Below, in pieces: positions 1 to 6,702 of a stretch of DNA of 10,136 nt. The DNA lies in NCBI GenBank assembly GCA_937890655.1, contig CALADT010000295.1, forward strand, positions 1-10,136, in the 5' to 3' direction. The first letter of the stretch is position 1; every line of letters starts with the position of its first letter. This DNA comes from an uncultured Mucispirillum sp. (GTDB lineage Bacteria; Chrysiogenota; Deferribacteres; Deferribacterales; Mucispirillaceae). The notes under the pieces are model-generated. The model was given only the letters and a program-made list of their open reading frames with translations. It did not search any database and was not told the origin of the DNA. Position numbers and translations under genes: made by a program.

Positions 1-394
1 CAGTATTAATAACTTCAATATCATGGGCTGGGTTTACTTGGTTATCCACATGAACAATCTCATCATTTTCAAAACAACGGACAACGTGTGCAACAGCATC
101 AGTTTGCCTAATATGGGTTAAAAACTGGTTACCTCTACCTTCGCCTTTGCTGGCTCCTTTTACAAGGCCTGCAATATCCACAAATTCCACAGTAGTAGGA
201 ACAATAGATTTAGGCAAAATATGTTTAGTAATAAATTCCATACGTTCATCAGGCACAGGCACTATACCCCTGTTAGGGTCAATAGTGCAAAAAGGGTAGT
301 TTGCACTTTCTGCATTTTGTGCTTTTGATAACGCATTAAAAATAGTTGATTTACCAACGTTTGGTAATCCTACAATACCACAGCTAAAACCCAT
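1..394 (-). CDS. ychF: Obg-like ATPase YchF, N-terminal part (runs off the left edge)
   Basis: Translating the minus strand from the ATG at 394 gives 131 codons with no stop before the window edge. The protein begins MGFSCGIVGLPNVGKSTIFN, where residues 9-17 are the G1/P-loop (GLPNVGKST). DIAGL at 73-77 is the G3 motif, followed by the YchF-typical KGASKGEGRGNQFL stretch at 79-92. YchF/OLA1 is a conserved cytosolic P-loop NTPase of the Obg group that prefers ATP to GTP and associates with ribosomes in stress responses; this is family knowledge. The usual length is about 360-370 residues, so roughly a third is visible, and the G4 region that sets nucleotide preference and the TGS domain lie outside. 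AAGGA at 403-407 is 8 nt before the ATG. The gene starts 15 nt after the stop of the upstream binding-protein gene and probably shares its transcript. Confidence 0.96.
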   Translation of the reverse strand, partial: MGFSCGIVGLPNVGKSTIFNALSKAQNAESANYPFCTIDPNRGIVPVPDERMEFITKHILPKSIVPTTVEFVDIAGLVKGASKGEGRGNQFLTHIRQTDAVAHVVRCFENDEIVHVDNQVNPAHDIEVINT

Positions 395-402
395 ATTATT
401 TA

Positions 403-407
403 TCCTT
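403..407 (-). promoter_or_regulatory. Ribosome binding site of ychF
   Basis: On the minus strand AAGGA lies 8 nt before the ATG at 394, within the 15-nt gap after the binding-protein stop codon. It supports independent initiation of ychF on a shared message. Confidence 0.7.
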
Positions 408-409
408 AA

Positions 410-1156
410 TTATTGTTTATTAAAATATTTAGCATATATTTTATCATATGTGCCGTTATTTTTAAGTGTAATTAATGCACTGTTTATATCATGAAGTAGT
501 GCGTCGCTATTTTTAGGAAGTGCAATAGAATATTCTTCTTCAGCTAAAGGGGTATCAAGCATTTTTAAACCTTTATTATTAGCTACATATTCTTTTGCAG
601 GTTCACTGTCTATAACAATAACATCTACTTTATCAGAAGTTAGCCCTAAAACAACCTGTCCTGTTGAATCATATCTTAATATTTCAGCAGTATCCTTAAA
701 CTGTTCTGTAACAGCAAGGTCCCCTGTGTAACCAAGCACAACACCTATTTTTTTACCTTTTAAACTTTCAAAATTTGTAATAGATGAATTTTCTTTTACA
801 ATAACAGCTTGTTTAGATGTGAAATAAGGTTCAGAAAAATCCACATGTTTACGTCTTTCTTCTGTTGCTGTCATACCTGAAACAATTAAGTTAATTTTTT
901 TAGTCTGCATAGCAAGTAAAAGACCGTCAAAAGCCATATGCTTATATTCTACTTCTTTACCAAGAAGTTTGGCTACTTCATTCATTAAATCAATATCAAA
1001 CCCTACAATCTCACCTTTTTCAATATATTCAAAAGGCGGAAATTCTGCATTTAAACCAACAATAAGTTTGTTTTCTGCTCCTTGTTCTTTTTTACAGCCA
1101 AAAAGCATAGTAGTAGATAAAACTATAACGCTTATTACTAAAAGTATTTTTTTCAT
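410..1156 (-). CDS. Polar amino-acid ABC transporter substrate-binding lipoprotein (solute-binding family 3)
   Basis: The 248-residue protein is expected to sit in the periplasm as a lipoprotein. Its lipoprotein signal peptide has a hydrophobic stretch at 4-19 and lipobox LFGC with Cys21. The mature part is a family 3 binding fold: AEFPPFEY near the start, GFDIDLMNEVAKLL (the family signature), SGMTATEERRKHVDFSEPYF containing the Arg that normally grips the ligand carboxylate, and DVIVIDSEPA with the Asp that usually contacts the ligand amine. Such proteins deliver an amino acid to an inner-membrane ABC permease. The exact ligand cannot be read from sequence. No cognate permease or ATPase is present; the nearby ABC genes are MacB-type efflux parts in another operon, so this is an orphan here. 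The frame extends to a TTG at 1168, but ATG 1156 has a Shine-Dalgarno-like GGGGTG 4 nt upstream and gives a normal signal peptide. It is probably cotranscribed with ychF. Confidence 0.93.
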   Translation of the reverse strand: MKKILLVISVIVLSTTMLFGCKKEQGAENKLIVGLNAEFPPFEYIEKGEIVGFDIDLMNEVAKLLGKEVEYKHMAFDGLLLAMQTKKINLIVSGMTATEERRKHVDFSEPYFTSKQAVIVKENSSITNFESLKGKKIGVVLGYTGDLAVTEQFKDTAEILRYDSTGQVVLGLTSDKVDVIVIDSEPAKEYVANNKGLKMLDTPLAEEEYSIALPKNSDALLHDINSALITLKNNGTYDKIYAKYFNKQ

Positions 1157-1160
1157 ATAA

Positions 1161-1166
1161 CACCCC
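1161..1166 (-). promoter_or_regulatory. Ribosome binding site that decides the binding-protein start
   Basis: GGGGTG on the minus strand lies 4 nt before ATG 1156. It overlaps the codons that an upstream TTG start at 1168 would use, so it argues for the inner ATG. Confidence 0.6.
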
Positions 1167-1184
1167 AAAAAATTTGTAGTTTTT

Positions 1185-1213
1185 GTTTTAACCTATATTA
1201 TTCAATATGTCAA
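1185..1213 (-). promoter_or_regulatory. Sigma-70-type promoter for the binding protein-ychF unit
   Basis: On the minus strand a perfect -35 TTGACA (1208-1213) is followed after 17 nt by TAAAAC (1185-1190), a 4/6 match to the -10 consensus. Transcription would start near 1178, giving a leader of about 20 nt before ATG 1156. The weak -10 is the main doubt. It lies in the 102-bp gap after the efflux operon, so the binding-protein gene need not depend on read-through. Confidence 0.55.
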
Positions 1214-1258
1214 AGATAAATTATGAAATAAATAAATTTTTAATACATTTACAATTAT

Positions 1259-2470
1259 TTATTCATGATGTAGTGCGTCTATTGGGTTTAACCGTGATGC
1301 TTTCCTTGCAGGCAGATAACCAAAAATAACACCTATAAAACCTGAAAATAAAAAAGAATATATTGCCACTTTCATATCAAATATAAAAGGAATATTTAGC
1401 TGGCTTGATAATATTAATGTCATAAAAAACCCAAAAATAATACCTAAAAGCCCACCTACTGCACTAATTGTGGCACTTTCCACTAAAAACTGTAATAATA
1501 CTTCTTTTTCTAAAGCACCTATTGCAAGCCGTGTGCCTATCTCCCTTGTTCTTTCTGTTACAGATACCAGCATAATATTCATAATACCTATGCCACCTAC
1601 AAGCAGACTAACCCCTGCTACTGCACCTATAAATAAAGTCATAGTGCCTATGGATTTCTCCACTGCTTCTTGTATTTCTTTTGTGTTTGTTATTTCAAAA
1701 TTTGCTTTAGATGTTTCACTTATATTTCTCATATGCTTTAGTATGGAAGTAATAGTTCTTGAAGCTGCCTTATCATCTACATTATCATTTAAAGCAACCA
1801 TAATAGTTTGTATATTATAAACAGAGTTATTAGGTTTTATACTTCTTAAAAAGGCTTTTAAAGGCATTAATATAACATCATCTTGGTCGTTACCTCTGCC
1901 CCCTTGCCCTTTACTTTCAAGAACACCTACAATATTACATATTGTATTATCAGCCTTTAGTTTTTCCCCTAGTGGATTACTTTCTCCAAAAAGGTTTCGC
2001 TTAACACTAGACCCTATTATACATACATTGTTACCGGCAATATATTCTCGTTCTTCAAATTTCCTACCCTCTGTTACATTCCAGTCAACAGCAGTAAAGT
2101 AACCATTAGTCATACCTGTTACAGATGTTTGCACGTTTTTATTTTTATATTTTGCCACTACCATATCAATAGATATAGGGGCAACAGCTTTTACACCCAT
2201 TACTCTGTCTTCTATCATTTCCACTTCTTTTAAAGAAAAATTACGGTTTTGGTTTACTCCTGATTCTATATTTTTTGAAATATGCACCATTAATAAATTG
2301 CTACCTAAACTTTCTATGGCACTTTTAATCATACTTTGTGTGCCGTTACCAAGGTTAATCATAATAATAACAGCACCTACACCTATAATTACTCCAAGCA
2401 TTGTTAAAAAAGCTCTCATATAGTTTCTAGTTATTTGACGTAGTGCCAAAAGAAAAGCATTAATAATCAT
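1259..2470 (-). CDS. MacB-type ABC transporter permease (FtsX-like, split from its ATPase)
   Basis: The 403-residue inner-membrane protein has the MacB/FtsX-permease plan. TM1 is at about 20-42 (MLGVIIGVGAVIIMINLG). A large periplasmic MacB_PCD-type domain spans roughly 45-272. Three further TM segments lie at about 277-304, 329-356 and 367-387. The tail PARKASRLNPIDALHHE matches the usual ending of this family, and SVTERTREIGTRLAIGA is the conserved cytoplasmic loop that contacts the ATPase. Family members work mechanically: ATP binding inside drives periplasmic movements that push substrate into a TolC duct. E. coli MacB is one fused chain of about 650 residues; here ATPase and permease are separate genes. 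Start ATG 2470 overlaps the ATPase stop as ATGA, with GAGGT at 2480-2484 as ribosome site. It is the last gene of the operon, and no clear hairpin terminator is visible in 1157-1258. Substrate is unknown; macrolide export is only one option. Confidence 0.93.
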   Translation of the reverse strand: MIINAFLLALRQITRNYMRAFLTMLGVIIGVGAVIIMINLGNGTQSMIKSAIESLGSNLLMVHISKNIESGVNQNRNFSLKEVEMIEDRVMGVKAVAPISIDMVVAKYKNKNVQTSVTGMTNGYFTAVDWNVTEGRKFEEREYIAGNNVCIIGSSVKRNLFGESNPLGEKLKADNTICNIVGVLESKGQGGRGNDQDDVILMPLKAFLRSIKPNNSVYNIQTIMVALNDNVDDKAASRTITSILKHMRNISETSKANFEITNTKEIQEAVEKSIGTMTLFIGAVAGVSLLVGGIGIMNIMLVSVTERTREIGTRLAIGALEKEVLLQFLVESATISAVGGLLGIIFGFFMTLILSSQLNIPFIFDMKVAIYSFLFSGFIGVIFGYLPARKASRLNPIDALHHE

Positions 2471-3162
2471 TTTACTAATACCTCATTATTTATTTCTCCG
2501 TCTTTAAAATGGATTTCCCTTGATGCGTATTTTGCCATATCTTCTTCATGGGTAACCATTAATATTGTTATACCCAGCTCTTTGTTTAATGATGTTAATA
2601 TTTCCATAATCTCTACACTTCTTTTAGAATCTAAATTACCTGTGGGTTCGTCAGCTAATAAAAAAAGTGGGTTGGAAGCAATAGCCCTTGCAATGGCTAC
2701 ACGTTGTTGTTGCCCTCCTGAAAGCTGTGCACTTGTATGTTTTTCCCAGTTTAAAAGCCCTACCATATCAAGAGCCTGCCTTGCTTTTTTTCGTCTTTCT
2801 TTTTTGCCTATTCCTCTATATAAAAGTGGTAGTTCCACATTTTCTAGTGCTGTTGTTCTTGCAAGCAGGTTAAACCCTTGAAAAATAAAGCCTATATAGT
2901 TGCGTCTTAAAAGTGCCGTTTGGGTTCTGTTTAGTGCAAATACATCTACACCATTAAATAAATAACTTCCCTCTGTTGCTTTATCAAGACAGCCTAATAT
3001 ATTTGCCATAGTGGATTTACCACTTCCTGAAGGCCCCATAAGTGCTAAAAACTCACCCTTATAAATATCTAAATCAATACCCTTTAAAGCAGGAAATAAG
3101 TTTTCCCCACTACCGTATATTTTTACTATATTTCTTAGTGTTATAAATTCGTTTGTATTCAT
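2467..3162 (-). CDS. MacB/LolD-type ABC transporter ATP-binding protein
   Basis: This 231-residue cytosolic ATPase has all core ABC motifs: Walker A GPSGSGKS at 43-50, Q-loop Gln95, signature LSGGQ at 147-151, Walker B FLLADE ending at 172, D-loop NLDS at 176-179 and the switch His205. Length and motif wording (LADEPTGNLD, VTHEEDMA) fit the MacB/LolD/FtsE group that powers FtsX-like permeases. It should dimerise and drive the permease encoded immediately downstream, whose ATG overlaps its stop by 4 nt. Its own ATG lies 3 nt after the adaptor's stop. I see no strong Shine-Dalgarno there, so translation probably depends on coupling to the upstream gene. Gene context (adaptor plus TolC-like partner) argues for MacB-type efflux rather than LolCDE lipoprotein sorting. 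Confidence 0.95.
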   Translation of the reverse strand: MNTNEFITLRNIVKIYGSGENLFPALKGIDLDIYKGEFLALMGPSGSGKSTMANILGCLDKATEGSYLFNGVDVFALNRTQTALLRRNYIGFIFQGFNLLARTTALENVELPLLYRGIGKKERRKKARQALDMVGLLNWEKHTSAQLSGGQQQRVAIARAIASNPLFLLADEPTGNLDSKRSVEIMEILTSLNKELGITILMVTHEEDMAKYASREIHFKDGEINNEVLVK

Positions 3163-3165
3163 AGT

Positions 3166-4422
3166 TTATTTTAGTCTTTTCATACTTGTTATAATTTTAT
3201 CGTTTTCATTTAAACCACTTATAACTTCCACATTTCTACCGTCGCTTACTCCTATTACAATATTACGTTCTTCAGGAAGAGAGTTATTTAAAACATAAAC
3301 TACGGCATTTTTTGATACAATTTCAGTTTTTACTTCTTTTGCTACCCTTTTACGTTTTGAAGGTGGCCCTCTTAAAAGCTCAGGCCTTTTTTCCACATCA
3401 CTTAAATTTAAAGGAAGTGGTTTAAAAAATAAAGCTGTAACAGGTAAAAGTGTAGTATCATGGGAAGATTCTGTTTCTATATCAGCTGTGGCACTCATAC
3501 CAGACCTTAGTTTTAAATTAGTATTATCTATATAAATAGTTGTTTCATAGCTTACTATTTTATCTTCTGTTTCTGTTGCACCTTTATTTACTCTATGGAC
3601 TGTTGAATGGAATATATCATCAGGAAAAGTATCCACAGTAAAAGATACATTTTGACCTTCATGGACTTTACCTACATCTGCTTCTGATACATTTACAACT
3701 AGCTTCATTTTCTCTAAATTTTCGGCTATAACAAAAAGCTCCGGTGTGGAAAATGATGCTGCCACTGTCTGGCCTGCGTCAATACTTTTTGTTAAAATAA
3801 CGCCGTCTATGGGGCTTGTAATAATAGAGTTTTTTAAATCAATTTTTGCACTATTTAAACTTGTTTCCACTTCTTTTATAGTGGCACTTTTTACAAGCAT
3901 ATCAGCTTCTGCAACAGAAAGCTCCATTTTTGCATTATCAAGCTCTGTTTTTGAAGGGGATTTCCCACCTGTTGCCTTATATACATTATAAAGCCTTTGG
4001 TAGTTTATTTTTTTATTATTATATTGCACTTTTCCTGCGTTATATGATGCTTTAGCAGAATTAAGTTGTGCTTCGTATCGGGCTATATTTTGGTTTATGG
4101 TATCAGGGTTTATTATTGCTAACACATCCCCTTTTTTTACAATGTCATTTTCTTCTACAAATACAGCAGATATAGTTCCTGAAACTTGGCTACCTATTAA
4201 TACTTCATTAGTGGCAGAAAGTTTTCCCACAGCACTTATTATAGAAGATACATCACCTTTAAATGTATTAACTGTTGTATATTCAAAATCTGCCCCCTTA
4301 TTTTTAAATACAAAATAAAAAACTATACATAAAAATAACAAAACTATTAAGGCAATAATTATTTTTATTTTTTTTGACTTTTTAGGTTTTAAAATATTAT
4401 ACATTTCATTAGTACTAACCAT
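3166..4422 (-). CDS. MacA-like periplasmic adaptor (membrane fusion protein)
   Basis: The 418-residue adaptor bridges an inner-membrane ABC transporter and a TolC-type duct. A basic N-terminus (KPKKSKKIK) precedes one TM anchor at about 19-39. Two lipoyl half-motifs lie near 73-107 (SQVSGTISAVFVEENDIVKKGDVL) and 199-233 (SPIDGVILTKSIDAGQTV). Between them is an alpha-hairpin of about 90 residues, the part that docks to the outer-membrane duct. A beta-barrel domain follows (about 236-316), then a membrane-proximal domain (about 325-418). The last domain carries a basic, Pro/Arg-rich insert, RGPPSKRKRVAKEVK at 351-365. The retained TM anchor matches MacA-type adaptors rather than lipid-anchored RND adaptors. 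GAGGT at 4431-4435 lies 8 nt before ATG 4422. The start overlaps the TolC-like gene by 8 nt and the stop is 3 nt before the ATPase gene, so the operon is translationally coupled. Confidence 0.93.
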   Translation of the reverse strand: MVSTNEMYNILKPKKSKKIKIIIALIVLLFLCIVFYFVFKNKGADFEYTTVNTFKGDVSSIISAVGKLSATNEVLIGSQVSGTISAVFVEENDIVKKGDVLAIINPDTINQNIARYEAQLNSAKASYNAGKVQYNNKKINYQRLYNVYKATGGKSPSKTELDNAKMELSVAEADMLVKSATIKEVETSLNSAKIDLKNSIITSPIDGVILTKSIDAGQTVAASFSTPELFVIAENLEKMKLVVNVSEADVGKVHEGQNVSFTVDTFPDDIFHSTVHRVNKGATETEDKIVSYETTIYIDNTNLKLRSGMSATADIETESSHDTTLLPVTALFFKPLPLNLSDVEKRPELLRGPPSKRKRVAKEVKTEIVSKNAVVYVLNNSLPEERNIVIGVSDGRNVEVISGLNENDKIITSMKRLK

Positions 4423-5818
4423 TGTTTTTTACCTCATGCTTGCCACTTATGGAAAAACTACCACCAAAAGATTTATAAAGCATAATAGATGATGAAATAT
4501 TTTCATACCACGCATTATAAAATGATATAAATGTGTTTAAGTAATCGTTTTGGGACTGTAAATATAAAATATCATCAATTAAACCGTTTTCCCACCTGCT
4601 TTTTAATATATCCATAGAGATTTTTGCGTTTTCTAATATATTTTTTGTATTATTAAATGTTATGGTGCTTGAAGATGACGCATAAGTTGAGTTTTCTATT
4701 TCTGATATTGCCTTATTAATGGCTTTTTGTAAACTCTGTTCTGCTTGAAATACTGTTTCTTCTTGTATTTTTAATTGTGCATAAAGCTCCTGCCTATTAA
4801 AAAGTGGGGCAGTAAGGGAAGCTATTATTTGATACACAAAATCAGCAGGGCCACTGCTTGAAGCAAAAAGTTTTCCTATATTGCCACTTAAAGAAAGATT
4901 TGGCAAAAGTGCTGTCTTTTTACTGTATCTATTATATAATTCACTATTTAATGTATAAATTGCAGTTCTAACATCTGGCCTATTTAATATAACTTCTGAA
5001 GCTATGTTATTTATTTTAGGTAAATTAGGAATAAAGTCTGTATTATATATTAAATTATTACTTATATTAATATCTTTATTATTTATTAGCATATAAAGAG
5101 CGTTTTTGTTTTGCTCTACTTCTATTTGGTATTTTTGCACATTGTTTTGTGCGTTTAAAAAATCCATTGTGGTTTCTATATATTTTGATTCATCAATAAG
5201 CCCAGCTTTACGCATGGCAGAATAAATATTTAGTATCTCTTTATAGTTTTCTAACATTTGCATGGCAAAAGTTAGCTGTGCGTATGATTTCCTTAATGAA
5301 AAATAGTAGGATGCCGTATCTGAAAACAAAATAACTTTACCATTTATATAGTTTTCTTCTGCATATTTTACTAACTCTTTTTTAGAACGTCTTAAGGCGT
5401 CTAATTTCCCATAAATATCTATTTCCCATGAAAAATTTAAACTACCATTTAAACCGTCTGTTTTATCATTATAAGAATAATCAAGCCCACCGGATATTTT
5501 TGGGATTAAGGCACCAGTTGATGATTTAACTTGATATTTTGCTTGTTTCACTTTTGAAAGTAGAATAAGTAAATCAGGGTTTATTTCATTGGCTTGGTCT
5601 AAAATATATATAAACTCTTTATCATTAAGCATATTTTTCATTTCTTGTAGTGGGTCTTTATAAGCATGGTTGCTTTTATTATCATTTAAAAACTCGATGC
5701 TACCATTATTACGAAAAGATGCAGGTAGGTTATATGTGGAAGATATTTCACTATCCTGCAAAGAGTGGGCACAACCTGAAAATATTAAAACTAATAAAGC
5801 ATAAAATATATAGGGCAT
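4415..5818 (-). CDS. TolC/NodT-family outer-membrane efflux lipoprotein
   Basis: The 467-residue protein is the outer-membrane exit duct of the tripartite pump. Its signal peptide ends in IFSGC with Cys16 as the lipid-modified residue; Phe at -3 is a slightly unusual lipobox. Two OEP repeats follow. Landmarks include ANEINPDLLILLSKVKQA, then FSWEIDIYGKLDALRRSKKEL (typical of the family), LNRPDVRTAIYTL marking the second repeat, SLTAPLFNRQEL, and ENGLIDDILYLQSQNDYLN near the C-terminus. The frame is open to a TTG at 5854, but ATG 5818 has AAGGA 5 nt upstream and yields a standard lipoprotein signal, so I start there. It is the first gene of the operon and overlaps the adaptor start by 8 nt. 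Having its own duct gene, rather than borrowing a shared TolC, makes the operon self-contained. Confidence 0.93.
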   Translation of the reverse strand: MPYIFYALLVLIFSGCAHSLQDSEISSTYNLPASFRNNGSIEFLNDNKSNHAYKDPLQEMKNMLNDKEFIYILDQANEINPDLLILLSKVKQAKYQVKSSTGALIPKISGGLDYSYNDKTDGLNGSLNFSWEIDIYGKLDALRRSKKELVKYAEENYINGKVILFSDTASYYFSLRKSYAQLTFAMQMLENYKEILNIYSAMRKAGLIDESKYIETTMDFLNAQNNVQKYQIEVEQNKNALYMLINNKDINISNNLIYNTDFIPNLPKINNIASEVILNRPDVRTAIYTLNSELYNRYSKKTALLPNLSLSGNIGKLFASSSGPADFVYQIIASLTAPLFNRQELYAQLKIQEETVFQAEQSLQKAINKAISEIENSTYASSSSTITFNNTKNILENAKISMDILKSRWENGLIDDILYLQSQNDYLNTFISFYNAWYENISSSIMLYKSFGGSFSISGKHEVKNNG

Positions 5819-5823
5819 TATTT

Positions 5824-5828
5824 TCCTT
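5824..5828 (-). promoter_or_regulatory. Ribosome binding site that decides the TolC-like start
   Basis: Minus-strand AAGGA lies 5 nt before ATG 5818. The alternative TTG at 5854 has no comparable site and would add 12 residues ahead of the signal peptide. The efflux operon promoter must lie between about 5830 and 5904, but I see no convincing -35/-10 pair there. Confidence 0.7.
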
Positions 5829-5904
5829 ACAAAAATGTTATATTTATATGACAAGTAATACCATAAAAAGTTTTAAAATAAAACAAAAATTATCTTTTTA
5901 TTAA

Positions 5905-5938
5905 TAATAAAAAAAGTCGGCCTAAATATACCGACTTT
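5905..5938 (-). terminator. Intrinsic terminator of tpx
   Basis: A perfect 8-bp stem, AAAGTCGG (5913-5920) with CCGACTTT (5931-5938), encloses a 10-nt loop. On the minus strand it runs straight into a T-rich tract (TTTTTTTATTATTAA). It is 30 nt past the tpx stop and separates tpx from the efflux operon. The opposite strand has only a short T run after the stem, so it is mainly a minus-strand terminator. Confidence 0.85.
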
Positions 5939-5968
5939 AATATGTGTAATAAATTTGATTTATATATT

Positions 5969-6472
5969 TTATAAAGCTTTTTGAACAGCCTCGTATGCTG
6001 CATCATAATTAGGCTCATGGGCTACTTCACCTACAAGCTCTGAATATGTTAATGTGCCTGTTTTATCATAAACAAAAATACTTCTTGCAAGTAAACGTAA
6101 TTCTTTAATAAGAATACCATATGTTTTACCAAACTCTGCACTGTAATGGTCAGATAATGTTTCCACATTACTAACACCAGCAGCACCACACCACCTGCTT
6201 TGAGCAAAAGGTAAATCTAAACTAACTGCAATTATTGATACATCTTTTGATAAAGAAGCAGCTTTTTCATTAAATTTTCTCACTTCCATATCACATACAC
6301 CAGTATCAAGTGATGGCACTGCAACTATAACTAATACTTTACCTTCATAATCTTTTGGTGTTTTTTTAGATAAATCATTTGCTAATAAAGAAAAATCTTT
6401 TATTTTAGAATTAAGTGCAGGCATTTCACCTTCTAAGTGCATTAAATTACCTTTAAATGTTACTGTGTTCAT
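5969..6472 (-). CDS. tpx: Thiol peroxidase Tpx (atypical 2-Cys peroxiredoxin)
   Basis: The 167-residue protein matches Tpx in length and motifs. It reduces hydrogen peroxide and organic hydroperoxides and is recycled by thioredoxin. The peroxidatic site is PSLDTGVC, with Pro53, Thr57 and Cys60. The resolving cysteine is Cys95 in QSRWCGAAGV, the spacing seen in E. coli Tpx. LLARSIFVYDK near 126-136 carries the conserved active-site Arg. Without a signal peptide it should be cytosolic, though Tpx is periplasmic in some reports for other species. AAGGAG at 6479-6484 is 6 nt before ATG 6472. It is a single-gene unit with its own promoter and terminator, divergent from the acyl-CoA synthetase. A palindrome over the promoter suggests regulation. 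Confidence 0.97.
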   Translation of the reverse strand: MNTVTFKGNLMHLEGEMPALNSKIKDFSLLANDLSKKTPKDYEGKVLVIVAVPSLDTGVCDMEVRKFNEKAASLSKDVSIIAVSLDLPFAQSRWCGAAGVSNVETLSDHYSAEFGKTYGILIKELRLLARSIFVYDKTGTLTYSELVGEVAHEPNYDAAYEAVQKAL

Positions 6473-6499
6473 TATAAACTCCTTAAAGTAGTTATATTT

Positions 6500-6516
6500 T
6501 ATACTAAATTAGTATA
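6500..6516. promoter_or_regulatory. 17-bp palindrome on the tpx promoter, candidate operator
   Basis: TATACTAA (6500-6507) and TTAGTATA (6509-6516) form perfect 8-bp arms around one central base. The right arm contains the minus-strand -10 hexamer TATACT of tpx, and the left arm falls near the predicted transcription start, so a bound repressor would block initiation. TACT/AGTA arms occur in operators of some HxlR- and MarR-type redox regulators, but the regulator is not encoded here and the assignment is inference. Confidence 0.5.
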
Positions 6517-6538
6517 GTTTAATAGATTTATTCTTCAA
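6511..6538 (-). promoter_or_regulatory. Promoter of tpx
   Basis: Minus strand: -35 TTGAAG (6533-6538), 16-nt spacer, -10 TATACT (6511-6516). The start would be near 6504, leaving a leader of about 30 nt that includes AAGGAG. Confidence 0.6.
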
Positions 6539-6648
6539 CATAATTAAATTATAAATACATACTTTCTACAAATTCATTAATTGTGTTAAATTATTGTTCT
6601 ATATAATGTTAATATTATGTAGTTATCAAACTTTATAAAAATTACTTC

Positions 6649-6677
6649 TTGAAAAAAATTGTCATATGTTATATATT
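6649..6677 (+). promoter_or_regulatory. Promoter of the acyl-CoA synthetase gene
   Basis: -35 TTGAAA (6649-6654), a 17-nt spacer and -10 TATATT (6672-6677) are both 5/6 matches to consensus. Transcription would start near 6684, giving a short leader of about 19 nt that holds GGTGAG. The promoter is divergent from that of tpx, with about 110 bp between the two -35 boxes in which I see nothing further. Confidence 0.6.
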
Positions 6678-6692
6678 TTTTTATTAAATATG

Positions 6693-6698
6693 GGTGAG
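6693..6698 (+). promoter_or_regulatory. Ribosome binding site that decides the synthetase start
   Basis: GGTGAG lies 4 nt before ATG 6703. The in-frame GTG at 6694 sits inside this sequence and has no site of its own, so the ATG is preferred. Confidence 0.6.
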
Positions 6699-6702
6699 TA
6701 GT

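Noticed and set aside
1157..1168. TTG start at 1168 for the binding protein, adding MGCY
   Set aside because: The added codons overlap the GGGGTG ribosome site for ATG 1156, and the shorter form has a standard lipoprotein signal peptide.
969..2881. Open plus-strand frames opposite the binding-protein and MacB genes (for example 969-1160, 1470-1820, 2582-2881)
   Set aside because: They are antisense to genes with clear motifs, have no ribosome sites, and show no recognisable protein character.
5819..5854. TTG start at 5854 for the TolC-like protein
   Set aside because: AAGGA lies 5 nt before ATG 5818, and the 12 extra residues would sit ahead of a normal lipoprotein signal.
3746..5904. Open plus-strand frames opposite the adaptor and TolC-like genes (3746-3991, 4097-4318, 5650-5904)
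   Set aside because: Antisense shadows of well-supported genes.
5830..5904. Promoter of the efflux operon
   Set aside because: TATAAA and TATAAC occur on the minus strand, but none is paired with a credible -35 at 16-18 nt, so no promoter is annotated.
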